Assembly: GCA_947646735.1 (NCBI GenBank) | Contig: CANTFK010000666.1 | Location: 186,001 to 250,000, forward strand | Direction: 5' to 3' | DNA from: Peronospora farinosa | Lineage: Eukaryota > Oomycota > Peronosporomycetes > Peronosporales > Peronosporaceae | DNA: 64,000 bases | Part shown: piece after piece, positions 12,073 through 23,915 of the stretch | How the letters are laid out: each line of letters starts with the position of its first letter | How positions within the stretch are numbered: the stretch's first letter is position 1 | Notes under the pieces: generated by a model | The model's database searches: none | What the model saw: the letters and a program-made list of their open reading frames with translations, nothing else | What the model was told of the DNA's origin: nothing | Program-made: the position numbers and the translations under genes

Positions 12073-13278
12073 ATGATCTCAAAATTTCAGATGGTAAAAA
12101 TTGTCAGCCATGCCAAAGTCCGATTCGTGCGTCTAGTGGTGCTTAGTTTTCTAAATGATGTAGCTGTCGAGGATAGCGCGATTTCTACACTGTCTCAGGA
12201 CCTCATGGATGCGGTTTTCACTTGACTCGTCGAGTAGCTCATGAATGGCAGAAAGCAGCATATGCTAAACAGCGATGGATTCTATAAGAAATTGCTGTCA
12301 TGATAAGCGTTCTGTATTGTCAGCGCATATGTAAGAAAATCGCATTTAGTCATCCTACTTCCTACACTAAGAGCTGCGTTTGCAGTGCCCCAATTGCCAT
12401 GTGATCGGTATTCGACTTAGCTTGTCACAGAGCGCATCCAGTGCCAACCATTTCGTTCGCCTCGCTTGTAGTGGTCACTTTGTGTGTACTCATTTAATCT
12501 ACCGAATACATCGTGACGAACGGCGACTAAACGCGTCACAGAGTACATCCAGTGCAGCGATTTCTTTCGCCTCGCCTATAGTGACATTTGTTTGTGTACT
12601 CATTTGATAGTCAAATTGGCCACAATGATAGCTGCCGACCACATTGTGATGCTTGCGTAAGTTGCAAGAGAGACTATGATGCAGTCGCTGCTGGCTAGCT
12701 CACGTGCGTTGACTTTGGGGAAGTCAACGCCGGCTTTATAAGACCTGCACAACTGAATGCAAACCGAGTCGACTGCTCAAGTTTCCAGTTTTCATCGAAG
12801 ACGCATCTACGTAAAAGAAAGTGAATGACATCGTTAGCACATAGCTGACTACGTGAGAATGTCTACAAATGGAAGGTGACGCTTGCTAAAATGTCAGGCG
12901 CCAGTTGAAGCTATGTACTCGCATTGCTATGATGTAAACAATGTCAACATCATAGTTTTGCCATGTTGCAATCGTGCAGGCTTAGTGGCAAATAGTTAAA
13001 GGTATTAGCTGCTACATGCTACAAACCTGTTTTGCGTATTTCCTGGCGCTAAGGAATAATCTACAGCTCAGAACTTATTTCCACACCCTGTTATTACTTC
13101 TACCTCACATGAAGTTGCCATTTTGGTGCAAAGGATTAATCTTTCGAGCAAATAGTATGGAGTTTATTGTAACTTATCACAAAAGTGTCTACAAGTCTGA
13201 AGTGTTACGTACGGGATATACAGTGGGAGCTGCGGTTGGGCTGTCCTAATGTAACTACAGTCCAAAAATATTGGTAGC
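12073..13278. other. No gene recognised; imperfect direct repeat
   Basis: No supported coding region. Two imperfect copies of a ~70 bp segment lie at about 12424-12494 and 12536-12606. Each runs from TCACAGAG through CATCCAGTGC to TGTGTACTCATTT, with an intervening ~40 bp. The rest shows nothing I can name. Confidence 0.5.
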
Positions 13279-13797
13279 TTAGCTGTTTTCATTACGAGTT
13301 TCTTCAAAGTGCTTTGCGACAGCCAGCCACAACGCTTGGTCCGTCGTTAATGCTTTAGGTTTCACTATCATCATTTTTTCAGGATTCTTCAATTTTAAGT
13401 AAGACGTAAGCCAGTTAAGATCAATTCCTGCTTTGGCGAACCCTTCCGCAACAGTTTGCACCTTTCCACCCGCATGCAGTTCTTGCATTAATGCGCCAAA
13501 AGCTTCCTCTTTTTGGATCCGCATCGCAGCCTCTTTTACCTCGATCAAGAGCGGCACTCTTAAATCTTCCAGACCCTAGAAACCATAATATTTCAATCCC
13601 CTTTCGTCGTCACCCACGTCGGTCACCTCGTCAGCCTTTACATCTGATCGAAGGGATCGCCTGCAGTTGGTTGTAGCAACATGATACACTTGTGTCACGC
13701 TCTGGGATGAAGCTTGAGTGATGCTTGGTTCCGACACAACACTATTGCCAACAAACAGAGTCACTCCATAGAGCAAAAAAATCCAGCTGGCTCGCAT
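13279..13797 (-). pseudogene. RxLR-dEER-type secreted effector with an in-frame TAG
   Basis: RxLR effectors are secreted by oomycetes and act inside plant cells; this one's target is unknown. From the ATG at 13797 there is a typical signal peptide (hydrophobic core FLLYGVTLFVG), then RSLR at residues 47-50 and an acidic DDER at 63-66, the order and spacing expected of the class. A TAG at 13578-13576 stops the frame after residue 73. The same frame then continues open for 98 more codons to a TAA at 13279. The downstream part is lysine- and glutamate-rich with helical spacing and a tryptophan (LNWLTSYLKL) that could be a WY-type helix. There is no intron signal across the TAG. It may be a pseudogene, an allele truncated to the N-terminal part, or a sequence error. 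It lies alone between the two arms of the inverted repeat. Confidence 0.7.
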
Positions 13798-14522
13798 GAC
13801 TTCGTGTTAGCAGTGTGCTAGGGTAATTTTCCTTGTGGTGTCAATTGTGCTCAAATTGAAGAGTGATCGACTGAATACGTCTTATTGTTGGCTATCTGCC
13901 TACCCGTCATCCATGCACTGATTAATATTGTGGCCTATACCAGGCAGTAAGCAGGACATTTCTACCTTCAAGGATATTGTCGAATTATTTTTAGAAGATC
14001 ACCATGTGGTGATGGTATCACATAGGTACGACAATGTTCCTTGTTTGATAAGACGAGTAGCACTTAGACACCGATAGAAATCGCTCAAAAAGATGATATA
14101 TATTGTACTATATGGTTATAATTCCGGCTTCCGTGTCAGTGCAGTAAGTCAATACATGGTAAGTTCATGCCTCTAGTAACTGTTTCCTGTTTGCTATAAG
14201 CACGTTTATGGAGCTAGAGAAAGGCAAAACGCATATTGTACTGCACAGTTTGCTTTACTCTGAATACTTACCAAGTGCATAGCGTTAATCTTGTAGATAA
14301 TGCACTGTGCATATGGTACAGCAAAAGCGAGCTCAAGTACATGCTTTCTCTAGCACATGTATTTTGTCAATCAAGAGCGTTCCCTATGGCGAGCTGCAAA
14401 GTTGACGAACAAAGGAAGTGTTTATACTACAGCCGCACAAGATTCCCACAGAAGAAGTACATGCTATAGTTTAAGCGCACGAAATGTAGGCTCTCAGAGC
14501 TTTCAACCTTCTACGACCATTT
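13798..14522. other. Upstream of the effector; no gene recognised
   Basis: This should contain the effector promoter (minus strand), but no motif can be assigned with confidence. The plus-strand frame at 14236-14469 has no recognisable domain and poor coding character. Confidence 0.35.
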
Positions 14523-14724
14523 TCTAATTTGAACAGTGCGTCGCCGTTCCAGTGTCCATTATGACGGTACGTTCACATGATTTTCACGTCTCTCCAAGCT
14601 ATATACTAACCTCTTACTCTATATATTAGGGTAAAGACAAAAATCATGAGAAGAATATCGCGACAGAAAGCGTACAATCCACAGCGTCTCTGCTGTGTGC
14701 GATTCCATCTTGAAAAAGGTCCTA
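14523..14724 (-). repeat. Right arm of the ~200 bp inverted repeat
   Basis: Reverse-complement partner of 11881-12072. It includes eight extra bases after the TGTGGATTGTACGC segment. Outside the arms similarity fades on both sides within about 20 bp. The arrangement encloses 2.45 kb that contains the effector. Confidence 0.8.
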
Positions 14725-16526
14725 ATCCTTCGAACAAGCTCTCGAACAATCCCGTGGATCGCTATCACGGGGCTACGAGTGCAATGATAGCAAAGGAAAG
14801 GACATAGGTGGAGATTGTAGACGTCTCTGACTTTAAGGAGACGAGAAATAAGGACCAAAAGATGATTCACATGACGCTCCAAGTATTGGCGATCGCAGTT
14901 AGTGCTTGTAAAAAGTTTGTGGCAATTGCAGATGCAGCAGGTATCTTGTCTCTGTATAAGATTAGTGAGGTCCTTTTGTTCGGACACTCCGTGGTGCGTA
15001 CAAATGGCTCGGACAGGTATAAAACACGGTTTTGAAGGATGTGGCTTTGCTGTGTTTTTTGTGACGTTTGTGTGCGTTAGTGTGCTTTGTATCAAGTTTG
15101 CAACGTCCGAGGAAGAGATCGGTTCGAACGACGCGCAGGATCTGGTGGTGATAGCGTCGTTGGGGATTTTATTGCGATTGGGGAACTTGCATCGACAGAG
15201 TTTGAGCACAAACTGCTTGAAAATGACAAAGACATTTCGAGTAAAGTCTTAAAGAATACTCGATTCGAATGGGTGAACGTTGATCGACTGAGAGAGAAAG
15301 CTTTGTCTTGTATGCTGGTAAGAAAAGACAAAAGTACAAACATGTGTGGTTGTATAGTGACAAAGAGGTGCATTTCCTGTTCTTGGCCATAGGTGCATCG
15401 CGTTCAGTCAGAGCAATATGTGATCATAGGTATCATGCAGCAATCGTGAGTGTTTAGGAGACGGCAGTGGGGAGTCGAAAGGGTCGACGAGGAATTTAGG
15501 TGCGTGGAATTTGGCTTGATATACGTCGTACAAATTACGAACTTGACACTTGGTTTAGGATTAGCAAGCATCGATGTGTGATTCTACGTTGGCTCCTATC
15601 GATGCGATGGAATTTGATGGAAGTCACCGTTTGCTGGTGCTTCTTTTCAAAGGAAAACTTTCGTAGCACGATACGAAGTCAACAACTACTTTATATACTG
15701 GACCTTAGCTTACTTGCATGTGCGATAAATGGCAGGTGAAATTGGCGACATGACGGAGTCGTTTGAGGCAGACGTTATCGGGGTACTGACTTTGCTGCTC
15801 TTTAGCTTGTACTGGTGGAGAAGACGTGCATAATACTCCTTTGCTTGCTTGTAGCACGCGTTACAGAGGATAGGAGGCCGTCCCAACTCATATCTACAAC
15901 AGGTTCGAATCAAACATCCTGAACCAGGCGGCTCTGACAATTCTTTGCGTGGTGGTCTACGTAGCTTTGCTACCTTCGAAGTATCTTTGGACCCAATCAG
16001 TATGCACTATCGTGGCATGTTTTGCAAGTGCTGGAGATACAAAACACTCTGAAGCGATTGCGACATGTCGAACTCATCGCGGTGCTTATATGATACTGCT
16101 GACAAACGATGCTACAACAATGAAGCTGACGAAGTTTTGCAAGTAGAAGTGGCAAAATGAGTAATAATGAGCATGTTGCTTCGATAGCTAAATCGCTTAT
16201 GGACACCCCGACTTCTTTCTTCCTGCACGAGCCATTCATTAAGAAGCATCAAGCAATGCTCCACGCATGCACTAACAGCATTGGAGACTGTGACGAAGAA
16301 TCTCGTGCAGCTCATAAATATTTGCTTAGAGTAGCGGCAAGTATTCGGAAATTCACGACTTCGTCGCTGAGTTACAACACGATAATTCCGGTTTAGGGGG
16401 GATGGATAACTTTTTTCTAAAATTATTCTTTTGGCCGCAAATTTCAGCAATTCGTATACTTTTGCAAGAAATCGCTATTTGAAATATTAAGGTAATTCAT
16501 TTTCACGCGAAAGTAAATATCACAAT
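14725..16526. other. Cluster of short unassigned ORFs, perhaps a decayed spliced gene
   Basis: Several protein-like pieces occur here but none joins to a recognisable protein. On the plus strand, 14808-15035 encodes 'LAIAVSACKKFVAIADAAG', which resembles one WD-repeat blade. Downstream frames at 15087-15392 and 15880-16070 are also protein-like, and the second follows an acceptor-like CTACAACAG. On the minus strand, 15940-15710 has a cysteine pair (LCNACYKQAKEYYARL) like the second half of a GATA-type finger, but the first half has the wrong spacing. The frame 16157-16396 (ATG start, 79 codons) is unrecognised. A WD-repeat gene remnant is possible; the evidence is thin. Confidence 0.25.
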
Positions 16527-17779
16527 ATGGACGGATTAGAGGACAATATTGTAGGAAGTTTGTTCCTCCAGCACGGAGAGGATAATGGATACAATCCAGA
16601 AGATTTTATTCAAGAGATAAATGTAGGTGCCTTGACACCACATTTTCGCATCTCTGTCGCCGATGATGACGGTGGAATCCCCGGCTCACTTTTTGCCTGT
16701 GCCGTCTGGAATGGAGCGGTCGGTGGCATGAGTCAGCAACTTTATTTTTTATTGCAATAATTCGATTGTGCAACTTAACTTATTGATGAAATTGTTAGAG
16801 ATTCATTGCGATACATTTTGCAAGATATCCGAATCTAGTGAAAGGTCGTACCGTCGTGGAGTTTGGTGCTGCGTCGTGAGTCGTGTCTGAATTAATACAA
16901 TTAGAAAGCTACTAATCTTTTTTCACTATTGTTGGTGGGTTCTGTACAGAGCGTTACCGTCGCTTGTAGCACTGCATTTCGGAGCCAAGATGGCCGTAAT
17001 GACTGGTGAGACGTGGTTATTGTGTGTGTGTGTGTGTGTTTTTGTGAGTTTTCGCTAGGATTTTATCATGTAATGACGGGTTCAAGCTTTTGTTTAGACT
17101 ACCCGAATGAATTGCTGTTGAAAAATATTGCGTCAAATATTCACCGTAATGAGTCGCTACTGGGGAATGGAAGACATGAAGTTTGTGGACATCTTTGGGG
17201 CAGTGATACTGCAGGATTGTTGAGATGCCTTGATGAATCACAATGTGTGAAGACATCTATGTCAGAAGGTGTGGATTTGAGGAGGATGGATGTCAAGACG
17301 CGGTTTGACGTTGCAGTCGTCGCAGAGTGTCTATGGTTGCATCACTTGGTAAGTTCTTTGCTACCTTGAAAGCTTTTGGTTTTTGCCACAAGGATAGTAA
17401 CTAGTTTTCTTTTGGTGGCCGTGGGTGGTCATGCCCATCTCTGTCGTAATTGCCGTCCAGCACGAGGATTTGTTGAAGTCCATCGACTCGTGCTTGACGC
17501 CTTGTGGAAAAGTGAGGAAGCAACTTGGTGCACACAGAAATTCTTTTCTTGCTTCAACTGAATTGGTTGTGTGGTGAGTAGGCGTTCGTGAGCTTTGCGC
17601 ATCATGTCCCGGGACACGAACAGAACGACTTGTCTTTTTTCACCAAGGCAAAGAAATTGTACGGCTTCAATGCCGTTCATTTGGATACACTAGCCTCGCC
17701 TCACGTCTTCAATGCTGACCTAATCGTGGACCAATACCTGTACGTGCTCACAAGATCAAACGAAAACTCGTCGAATTGA
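16527..17779 (+). CDS. EFM7: EFM7/NNT1-type protein methyltransferase (6 exons)
   Basis: A seven-beta-strand methyltransferase of the family that includes yeast Efm7 (Nnt1), which methylates eEF1A at its N-terminus and an adjacent lysine. Exons: 16527-16718, 16799-16875, 16950-17005, 17098-17348, 17461-17511, 17582-17779; together 274 residues. The introns are about 70-110 bp, all GT-AG. The first donor (GTCGGT) is weak, but only this choice keeps the frame. Visible family blocks are GSLFACAVWNGA, the SAM-binding VVEFGAAS (83-90), the family motif TDYPN (108-112), FDVAVVAECLWLHHL after strand 4, and C-terminal SFAHHVPGHEQNDLSFF. All exon joins recreate the expected order, so the gene appears intact. 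It converges on CPSF1, whose stop is about 400 bp away. The nearest alternative is another METTL21-like lysine methyltransferase; the TDYPN and HHxPG blocks favour EFM7. Confidence 0.88.
17024..17041 (+). repeat. Short (TG)n microsatellite in EFM7 intron 3
   Basis: About nine TG units within the intron between 17006 and 17097. It does not disturb either splice site. Confidence 0.7.
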
Positions 17780-18181
17780 TAGCCTATCATTGTGAACGAT
17801 GGGATACATAGTTCACTATCGAAAGCCGACGGTTGGTGCAAAACGACTCGTGACTGCATAAGATGACATTCCGATGGTCTTGCTTCATTAACCTCATGAC
17901 AAAGCTGTGAAACTTTTGATGGTGGGAACAAATGCCGATCTGCTGGGTCACTTAAGATACTGAAGCGGTAAAATTGAGGCTTGCAAACCATCACAAGAGC
18001 TTTTTGTTCCGGGTAGAACTTAAAAGGTGCCTGGACGTAAAGAAATCTATCGTCACGGTCATGCCATACGCCTTGGTATATATTTTTATATATTCCTCAT
18101 CTTGTTCCTTGAGACGTGGAATACGTGGTGAGTAAATCCAAATTCGCTTATCATCGAAAAAATTCCACTTGCGTGAGAGCA
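17780..18181. other. Convergent 3' ends of EFM7 and CPSF1
   Basis: The space between two convergent stops. Minus-strand open frames here (18257-17991 and 17994-17701) run through both 3' ends, have no recognisable domain and start at non-ATG codons. I treat it as UTR/terminator DNA. Confidence 0.5.
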
Positions 18182-21100
18182 TCACAGGAAAGTTGCTGTA
18201 GCGTGCTGAACTTCTAGCAGGTTGTGGATGACAACCTCGGGTGTGGTGCCAATGCATCGTGCTAGCTCTTTTTGGGCCACGTAGTCAAGCAATAAAAAGC
18301 GGAATAGCACGAATGCGTCCAGGAAACTCTTCTTCCACTTCTTCTTGCTCCATGCATCAGGTCTTCCACACCGTCGCTGCGCATTGGTTTTGAGCATGCG
18401 AAACTCACGCGGATTCAACGCACAGTTTTGGGGTAGTGTGTTTACCATCACGTTCTGCAGCGTGAAAAGACGGCGGAAAACGCGCTCACTAACAGGAATC
18501 AGAGCGCCAACGCCACCTTCGGAGTTACCCATGACGTTGACGTAGCATGAAGGCGGTGTTATTGCGCGGCCTTTTGTAGCAGGCACAATAGAGCTAAGAG
18601 CGTCCACTCGTTTACGAAAAATGCTCGCGACCTGCACACCTAGATGGAAATCACTAACACGTAGAAGTCGCTGACCACCACGGGATTCGATATCCTGCGG
18701 TGCAAATTGCATGACGTGCAGATTCTCGTCCATGTCCACTGCCAACAGCGCTAGCTTCTTTTCGAACACGCTGAATTCGGTGGCAGATACAGCCAATGGC
18801 TCGTAGTCTTTCGCCAGCAGCATCAACTGGCGTTGGTTCTCCCTCCATCGTAAGAAATGTACACTTTTGTAAACATCACCGTACATGATAAAGTCCTTCA
18901 CGACATTCAGCGTCACAATAAACATTTGTGCGTCGTAGAACGCACACCCAATAAGTTGTTCGGACTTGAATTCGTACACAATGAGCTTTGATCCAACGGC
19001 CGCCAACACATACGGTCCAAGCTGCGATACCATCGAAATGGCTCCCTGTCGATGTTCCTTCATAAACACTAGCCGCAACTTCGGTAGCTTTACGCTCGTG
19101 GCGCCGCCTTCTTCGTTGACGTACTGAGCGTAATCAAGTTCATAAAGAAGCAGCCGACCGCGCCCACTCTCGTCTTCACCGTGCGGACTAACCCAACCCG
19201 TGCCAATCACCAAGTACGGTCTCTTTTTCTTGTTCCATTCTGGCGAAGTAGAATATACTTCCTCCCTCATTAGTGACGAGTCATATAGATACATGAGCTT
19301 CACACTCAACACCACCTCATACCGCTCAAAGTGCACACGGAATACCCCACGGCGTCCCCACTCGCCAAATTCGTCGGTCTGCACCAAACGAAGCTCGTAC
19401 ACATCCTCCTCTGTCAGTGCCATTTTATCAATCTCATAATCTGGGAACATTTCTGCTGTCGGTGCCATTACGTTGCTTCCAAGAGGATTCCCATTTGCGT
19501 CCAAGTTCTCAGGCTCTTGCTCTTCCTCTATACCCTCAACTTCTGTGGCTCGTTCTGCATCAGCTGGCTTCATTTTTATACTGCAAACAACAGCATATGT
19601 GGGCGCTTCAAGGGCCTCTGCGACACCACCAGGGCCACGGTTTCCCAGATACAACATGTGGTGCAAGGTAGTACCAAATTCTGCCTTCTGAAGCACAAAT
19701 CCACCACTCGACGGGAGAATCGTTGAAGTCCTACTTGAAGGGAGTTCGCACACACGCAACGCACCGCGCGAATGGAAGTAAATAAACCCATTAGGACAAT
19801 TCCAGTGATGGAATGGAGTAAAACTCAAAACTGGCACGCTCACTCTGGGAGTCGCATTTTTGTTAGAGGCACCATTTGCTCGTGGAGCTGGCGGGGCTGA
19901 TCCAGCGACACACATCGGGACAAAAGTTGGTTGTCCACGATCACCCACAATCCACATGGGATGGGCACCACGAAAGAACGCGCCACTCATGTTGTTTACG
20001 TTAGCAAAACTTGTCAGCATAGGATACCGAAACCCGGCGCGGAGCTTAGCCAGCACTGCGCTGGTGTTCACCTCTGGGTTGTTACCAGACTCGTTATGAG
20101 CATTCGTGCGGGCTCGTAAAGGAAGAAATGGTCGCGTGATGAGATCAGTTCCTACACGAACGAATTGAAACACAGGGGCGGTTTCGTCTTTTTCCACTCG
20201 CAACCTTATACCCTCAGTCTTAGGTATCGTCGAGTACATTAGCAAGTCGCCGTTTGCTAGGAACACCAGCATTACCATTCGAGAGAGATATTGTGCGTTG
20301 TGTTGACCTTCGCTCGGGCCAACGCGTTGAATGATGATGTCAGCTACTGGCGAATTAATGGTGTGCGACTTCTTGATACGGCCGTCGTTTGCTGAAGATG
20401 TCGATGCGTTGAGGCCAAGGATTGGAGCAGAAAATTTCACTCTTTTCTTTTTGCTGACCTGATAGTGCTCTAGCGTATTCACGAGGGACTGTGGTGCAAA
20501 TGTAAGGTATGGGAACACACCTCTCTTCTTGAAGTCTGGGAGGGAAAAGACATGAAGAGAACCATCGCCAAAGCACATGCCACACATCATCTTCGCATCC
20601 TTTTGCTTTAGCAGCGGGATCGACACGGAACCATCAACGTTCTTCTGAAAAGCTTGAATCGGCACCAACTTTGCTTTGCTATTGCGATCAGACAAAGTCG
20701 CTCTTGGACTTAGTTTCGTATTGTACAATGCGTCCATGTCATCGTCTTTGTCCGCGTTTTCTTTCTTAATTTCATTCGCAGCAGACTCGCTTCTCTCTTC
20801 ACGCTCATCCTCCCCCCACGCGTTTTCACGAAACATGCCAGCCCAGTCGTAAAAGAGACACGCTGAACTGCTACCATGCTTTAATGTGTCCGCGGCTTCA
20901 TTCGAGTCGACAATACCATCAAGATAATCAATCTCTGGGTCAATCACCGTCAACTCTAAGTCTTCTTCATCTCCCATGAGTAGGCGAACCGAACCATCAG
21001 TTAGAAGTAACAGAATGTACGGGTCAATAACGTTCACAGACACGATTCCAACTCTCGATGTGTCGACGTTCATTCCTCCGCATTCAACATCTCCTTCTAA

Positions 21101-23584
21101 AGTGATTTCCTGCGTGCAAACCAGCTTGACCCTCGGACCTTCGTCTTCATCATCTTCTTCTACTGCTTCATCGGCACTAATGGTCATTTCTGTCTTCTCT
21201 TGGTCATTTGATGCTTCCTCTTCGGGCACTTCCATCATCACGCGAGCCCCCTGCTTAAATATTTGAACAATACGCTGCTTGTTGAACAGGTTTGCTGCAG
21301 CAAGCGTTGGACCAGACGTGTAAAAACCACTGTCGTCCTCCAACGGCTCCATGCCTTCGCCTGTTCGGAGTACCATCGTTCTGTGAGCAACACTCAGGAT
21401 GAGGTACGCGTTATAGCTCTGCCCATCGGAACCTTTTGTCGCAGAAGGCAGTGAAGACGATACCGTCCACATTGCTCGGCAGCCGCTCAGTTCTGCCTCG
21501 GTTCCAACAATTGGGCGTAACCCGTTGTGCAGCACTGAGATAGCGCCGTTGCGCTCAAATCCACCACTAATGACAAGTTCCTCCCGTTTTTCATTCGAGT
21601 CTGCGCTGCTTCCAACGCCAAGCTCAATCGACGTGATCTGTCCGATGCCTGGTAAAACATCAATTTGCCGGAGTTCATAACCATATGAACCACAGACTTC
21701 TTCTGAGAAAACATCATTAGCCTCCTTCCTAGATTCATTTGCTCCGTTTGAAAGCTCTGTTGGGTCCATTGCTGTCGCTGGATCTTCCTTTATTGAAGCT
21801 GTCCCATACAAAAACAGATCGTCCTCATCTTCCTCTTCCTCTTCAGCTGGCTCAGATTTGACCAAAAGATCCGCTTCTTCCATACATGTCTCCTCTTTCA
21901 TTGGCATGTCCTCATCTTTTAGTTCTTTTAGTTTTTCATCCTCGGCGCTAGCCAGTTTCTTTCGATCCAAAGCGTATAGCACCGAGTCGCCTGACCTTGA
22001 GCCCACAAACAAAGTTTTGTTCTCGTCGTTCAAGCACAAGCAATGTGCTACAATGCCAGATTGAAGCATTCGCAATGACAGTGACGCATTCCGACTAGAC
22101 GACGCACCACCGAAACCGCTTAGGCCACGGCTTGACGTTTCCTCGTACGGCAAAGAGAGCGCATACAGCTCTCCACTCGGCATAGTTATAAGCAGCTCTT
22201 TCTCGTGCAGGTACTCGTATTTACAGTCGTAGAGTACAATGTTGAGCTGTGCAGTGTTGCCATCTGGGGTCTCGTACATTGCGTCGCTAAGAGGCAAGAC
22301 TGACTGGTTTACCGTCTTGCTAGCAAAAACGTTTGTAGCAAGGCCGTGGAACTGCGTCTGATTGAAATAGAGAAATGCATTAGCTGATAAGACCACCACG
22401 CCGCCAAGCGGTGCACGGCACGGAATCAAGCGGAAGCAGTCCGACGGAAGGTTTTTTACCGTCCAAATCTTCGGGTGAAGTCTATATTGCACAAGCCACA
22501 CAATCGAGTATCAGTTCAAATATACTATTCCTTTATGTATCACAAGGTAACACGCTGGTGACGTACCTTGTGTTCACGTCAATTGACATGACGGTAAGGC
22601 AGTACGTGTCAAACCCGACAGCCAGTCTTCCAAACGTCGAGTTTCTTTCATTTTCCTCGTGCAATACCATCAACGTCGGTTCCAAGTATCCGTCAAGAAA
22701 TGCCAAATCAATAACTTTTCCTGTAATCTCCAGCTCTCGTAGCCGTAGTAGAAATTCTCTTCCAGTAATATCATTTGGCATGAGTCCACTCGTATGATTG
22801 CGTTTCCGCTTCGCTCCAAGCTTCACACTCTTATCAAGTAATGCATTCAGTGTGTTACTCATATCACTTGTCACTCCTTTATGTTTACTCTCCTTCACCA
22901 ATTCTTCCAATTTCTTTTCTTCTTCATCATCTTCTTCTTCTTCTGAATCTGCTGAAGTAACACCATCTTGTTCGTCATCTTCATCACCTTCTTCTTCATC
23001 TTCAAAAAAGAAAGTTCCATGGATTCACTCCGGAATGGCACAATCACCAATTGATCGGAATACACGAGCATAGCACCACATCTTGTCTGTGGGTCGACTC
23101 GTGCTACTGCTTGAGTACCAAGTCCTAATACTTGTTCTTGTCCATTTTTCTCTCCTTTTAAAGTCGCTCCTGGTCCAATAGCATCCTCTTGAAAGGAATA
23201 CATGGCTAGAGTCACTAAATTATGGGCACGTCGGTCGTAGCCAATAATGACCCATTTAAACAGAGGAAAACTAAGTAACAGCACGTCTTGACCTCCATAG
23301 AACCGGTGTTTCTTCCTTAATAAACTCCTGTCAAATCTCAGCACATAAACACTCTCTGCAATACCTGCTAAGGAAAAAGAAGCTTGTAAATGTAAAATTT
23401 GACCTTTTGTAGGCTCTACAGAAGTAAAAGAGCTTGGAAAGGGCTCCAGACGATAGATACGAAGCCATTGAGGACCAAGAAGGACTAAATCGGATTGAAA
23501 ATCATTCGTAAGACGAGCATTTACAGCGTGATGGATGGCAGTGGCAGATACGAGATCACGATGGAACAAAAAGTGTTGTCCCAT
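18182..23584 (-). CDS. CPSF1: CPSF1 (CPSF160) cleavage/polyadenylation factor, one frame break
   Basis: Scaffold subunit of the CPSF complex in the nucleus, required for recognition of the polyadenylation signal and pre-mRNA 3' cleavage. The model has exon 1 at 23584-22567, an 85 bp GT-AG intron at 22566-22482, and exon 2 at 22481-18182. The family order is clear: N-terminal MMS1_N-type region (DLVLLGPQWLRIYRL; IVGYDRR-like block), the central beta-propeller stretches (NLPSDCFRLIPC), and the CPSF_A domain near the C-terminus (VLAAVGSKLIVYEF, DFIMYGDVYKSVHFLRW). It is about 1,772 residues against roughly 1,440 in human. The excess is mostly acidic insertions (near residues 195-230 and in exon 2). 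Exon 1 as written shifts frame at the A6 run 23004-23009 (plus strand). Exon lengths sum to one base short of a multiple of three, which one extra base there would fix. It is probably a sequencing error in an essential gene. Confidence 0.92.
22482..22566 (-). other. CPSF1 intron
   Basis: Reading minus, the exon ends NTR (AAC ACA AG), donor GTACGTC, acceptor CAATATAG, then A CTT CAC CCG (RLHP). Splicing joins SIDVNTR to LHPKIWTVKNLP. 85 bp, phase 2. Confidence 0.88.
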
Positions 23585-23915
23585 CAAGTACGAAGCGAGT
23601 TGGAGGATAAAAGATACTGGAGAAGATAGAGGAGATCAAGAGCTTTGTAATGAGACGTTGATGGGAGGGTAAAGAGCTCTGGGGATGGAGAGACGAAGCG
23701 ATGAAGGTATGGATCGACCGGGTGGTGAGCAGTACGGTTGACGGGATATTGTCAAAAGTAACGATATGAAGATTTGGAGCGTGAAGTAAGTGCGATGTGG
23801 TGCTGACCCATATTTGGCTACTTTAGGTACAAAACTGGTACACAAAAGCACATTTGACTCAAATTTGATTAATTTCGTAGTCGATAACGACGTTACTTGT
23901 ACTTTATTTAGTCAT
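23585..23915. other. CPSF1 upstream region
   Basis: 331 bp between the CPSF1 start and the stop of the next minus-strand gene. It probably holds the CPSF1 promoter and the 3' UTR of the coiled-coil gene. No element can be named. Confidence 0.4.

Noticed and set aside
14619..15209. 196-codon minus-strand frame in the unassigned cluster
   Set aside because: Longest frame there, but cysteine/histidine content is irregular, part of it is just the inverted-repeat arm, and no homologue is recognised; kept only as part of the cluster entry.
15710..15940. GATA zinc finger gene
   Set aside because: The LCNAC half is present but the first cysteine pair has wrong spacing and the conserved tryptophan-arginine-glycine-proline core is missing.
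17701..18257. Minus-strand frames between EFM7 and CPSF1
   Set aside because: They overlap the last EFM7 exon and the CPSF1 end, start at non-ATG codons and match no family.
19331..19726. 131-codon plus-strand frame within CPSF1 exon 2
   Set aside because: Antisense to a conserved part of CPSF1 with no recognisable protein character of its own.
22411..23073. Serine-rich plus-strand frames opposite CPSF1 exon 1
   Set aside because: Serine runs are the reverse reading of the GAA/GAT acidic stretch in CPSF1.
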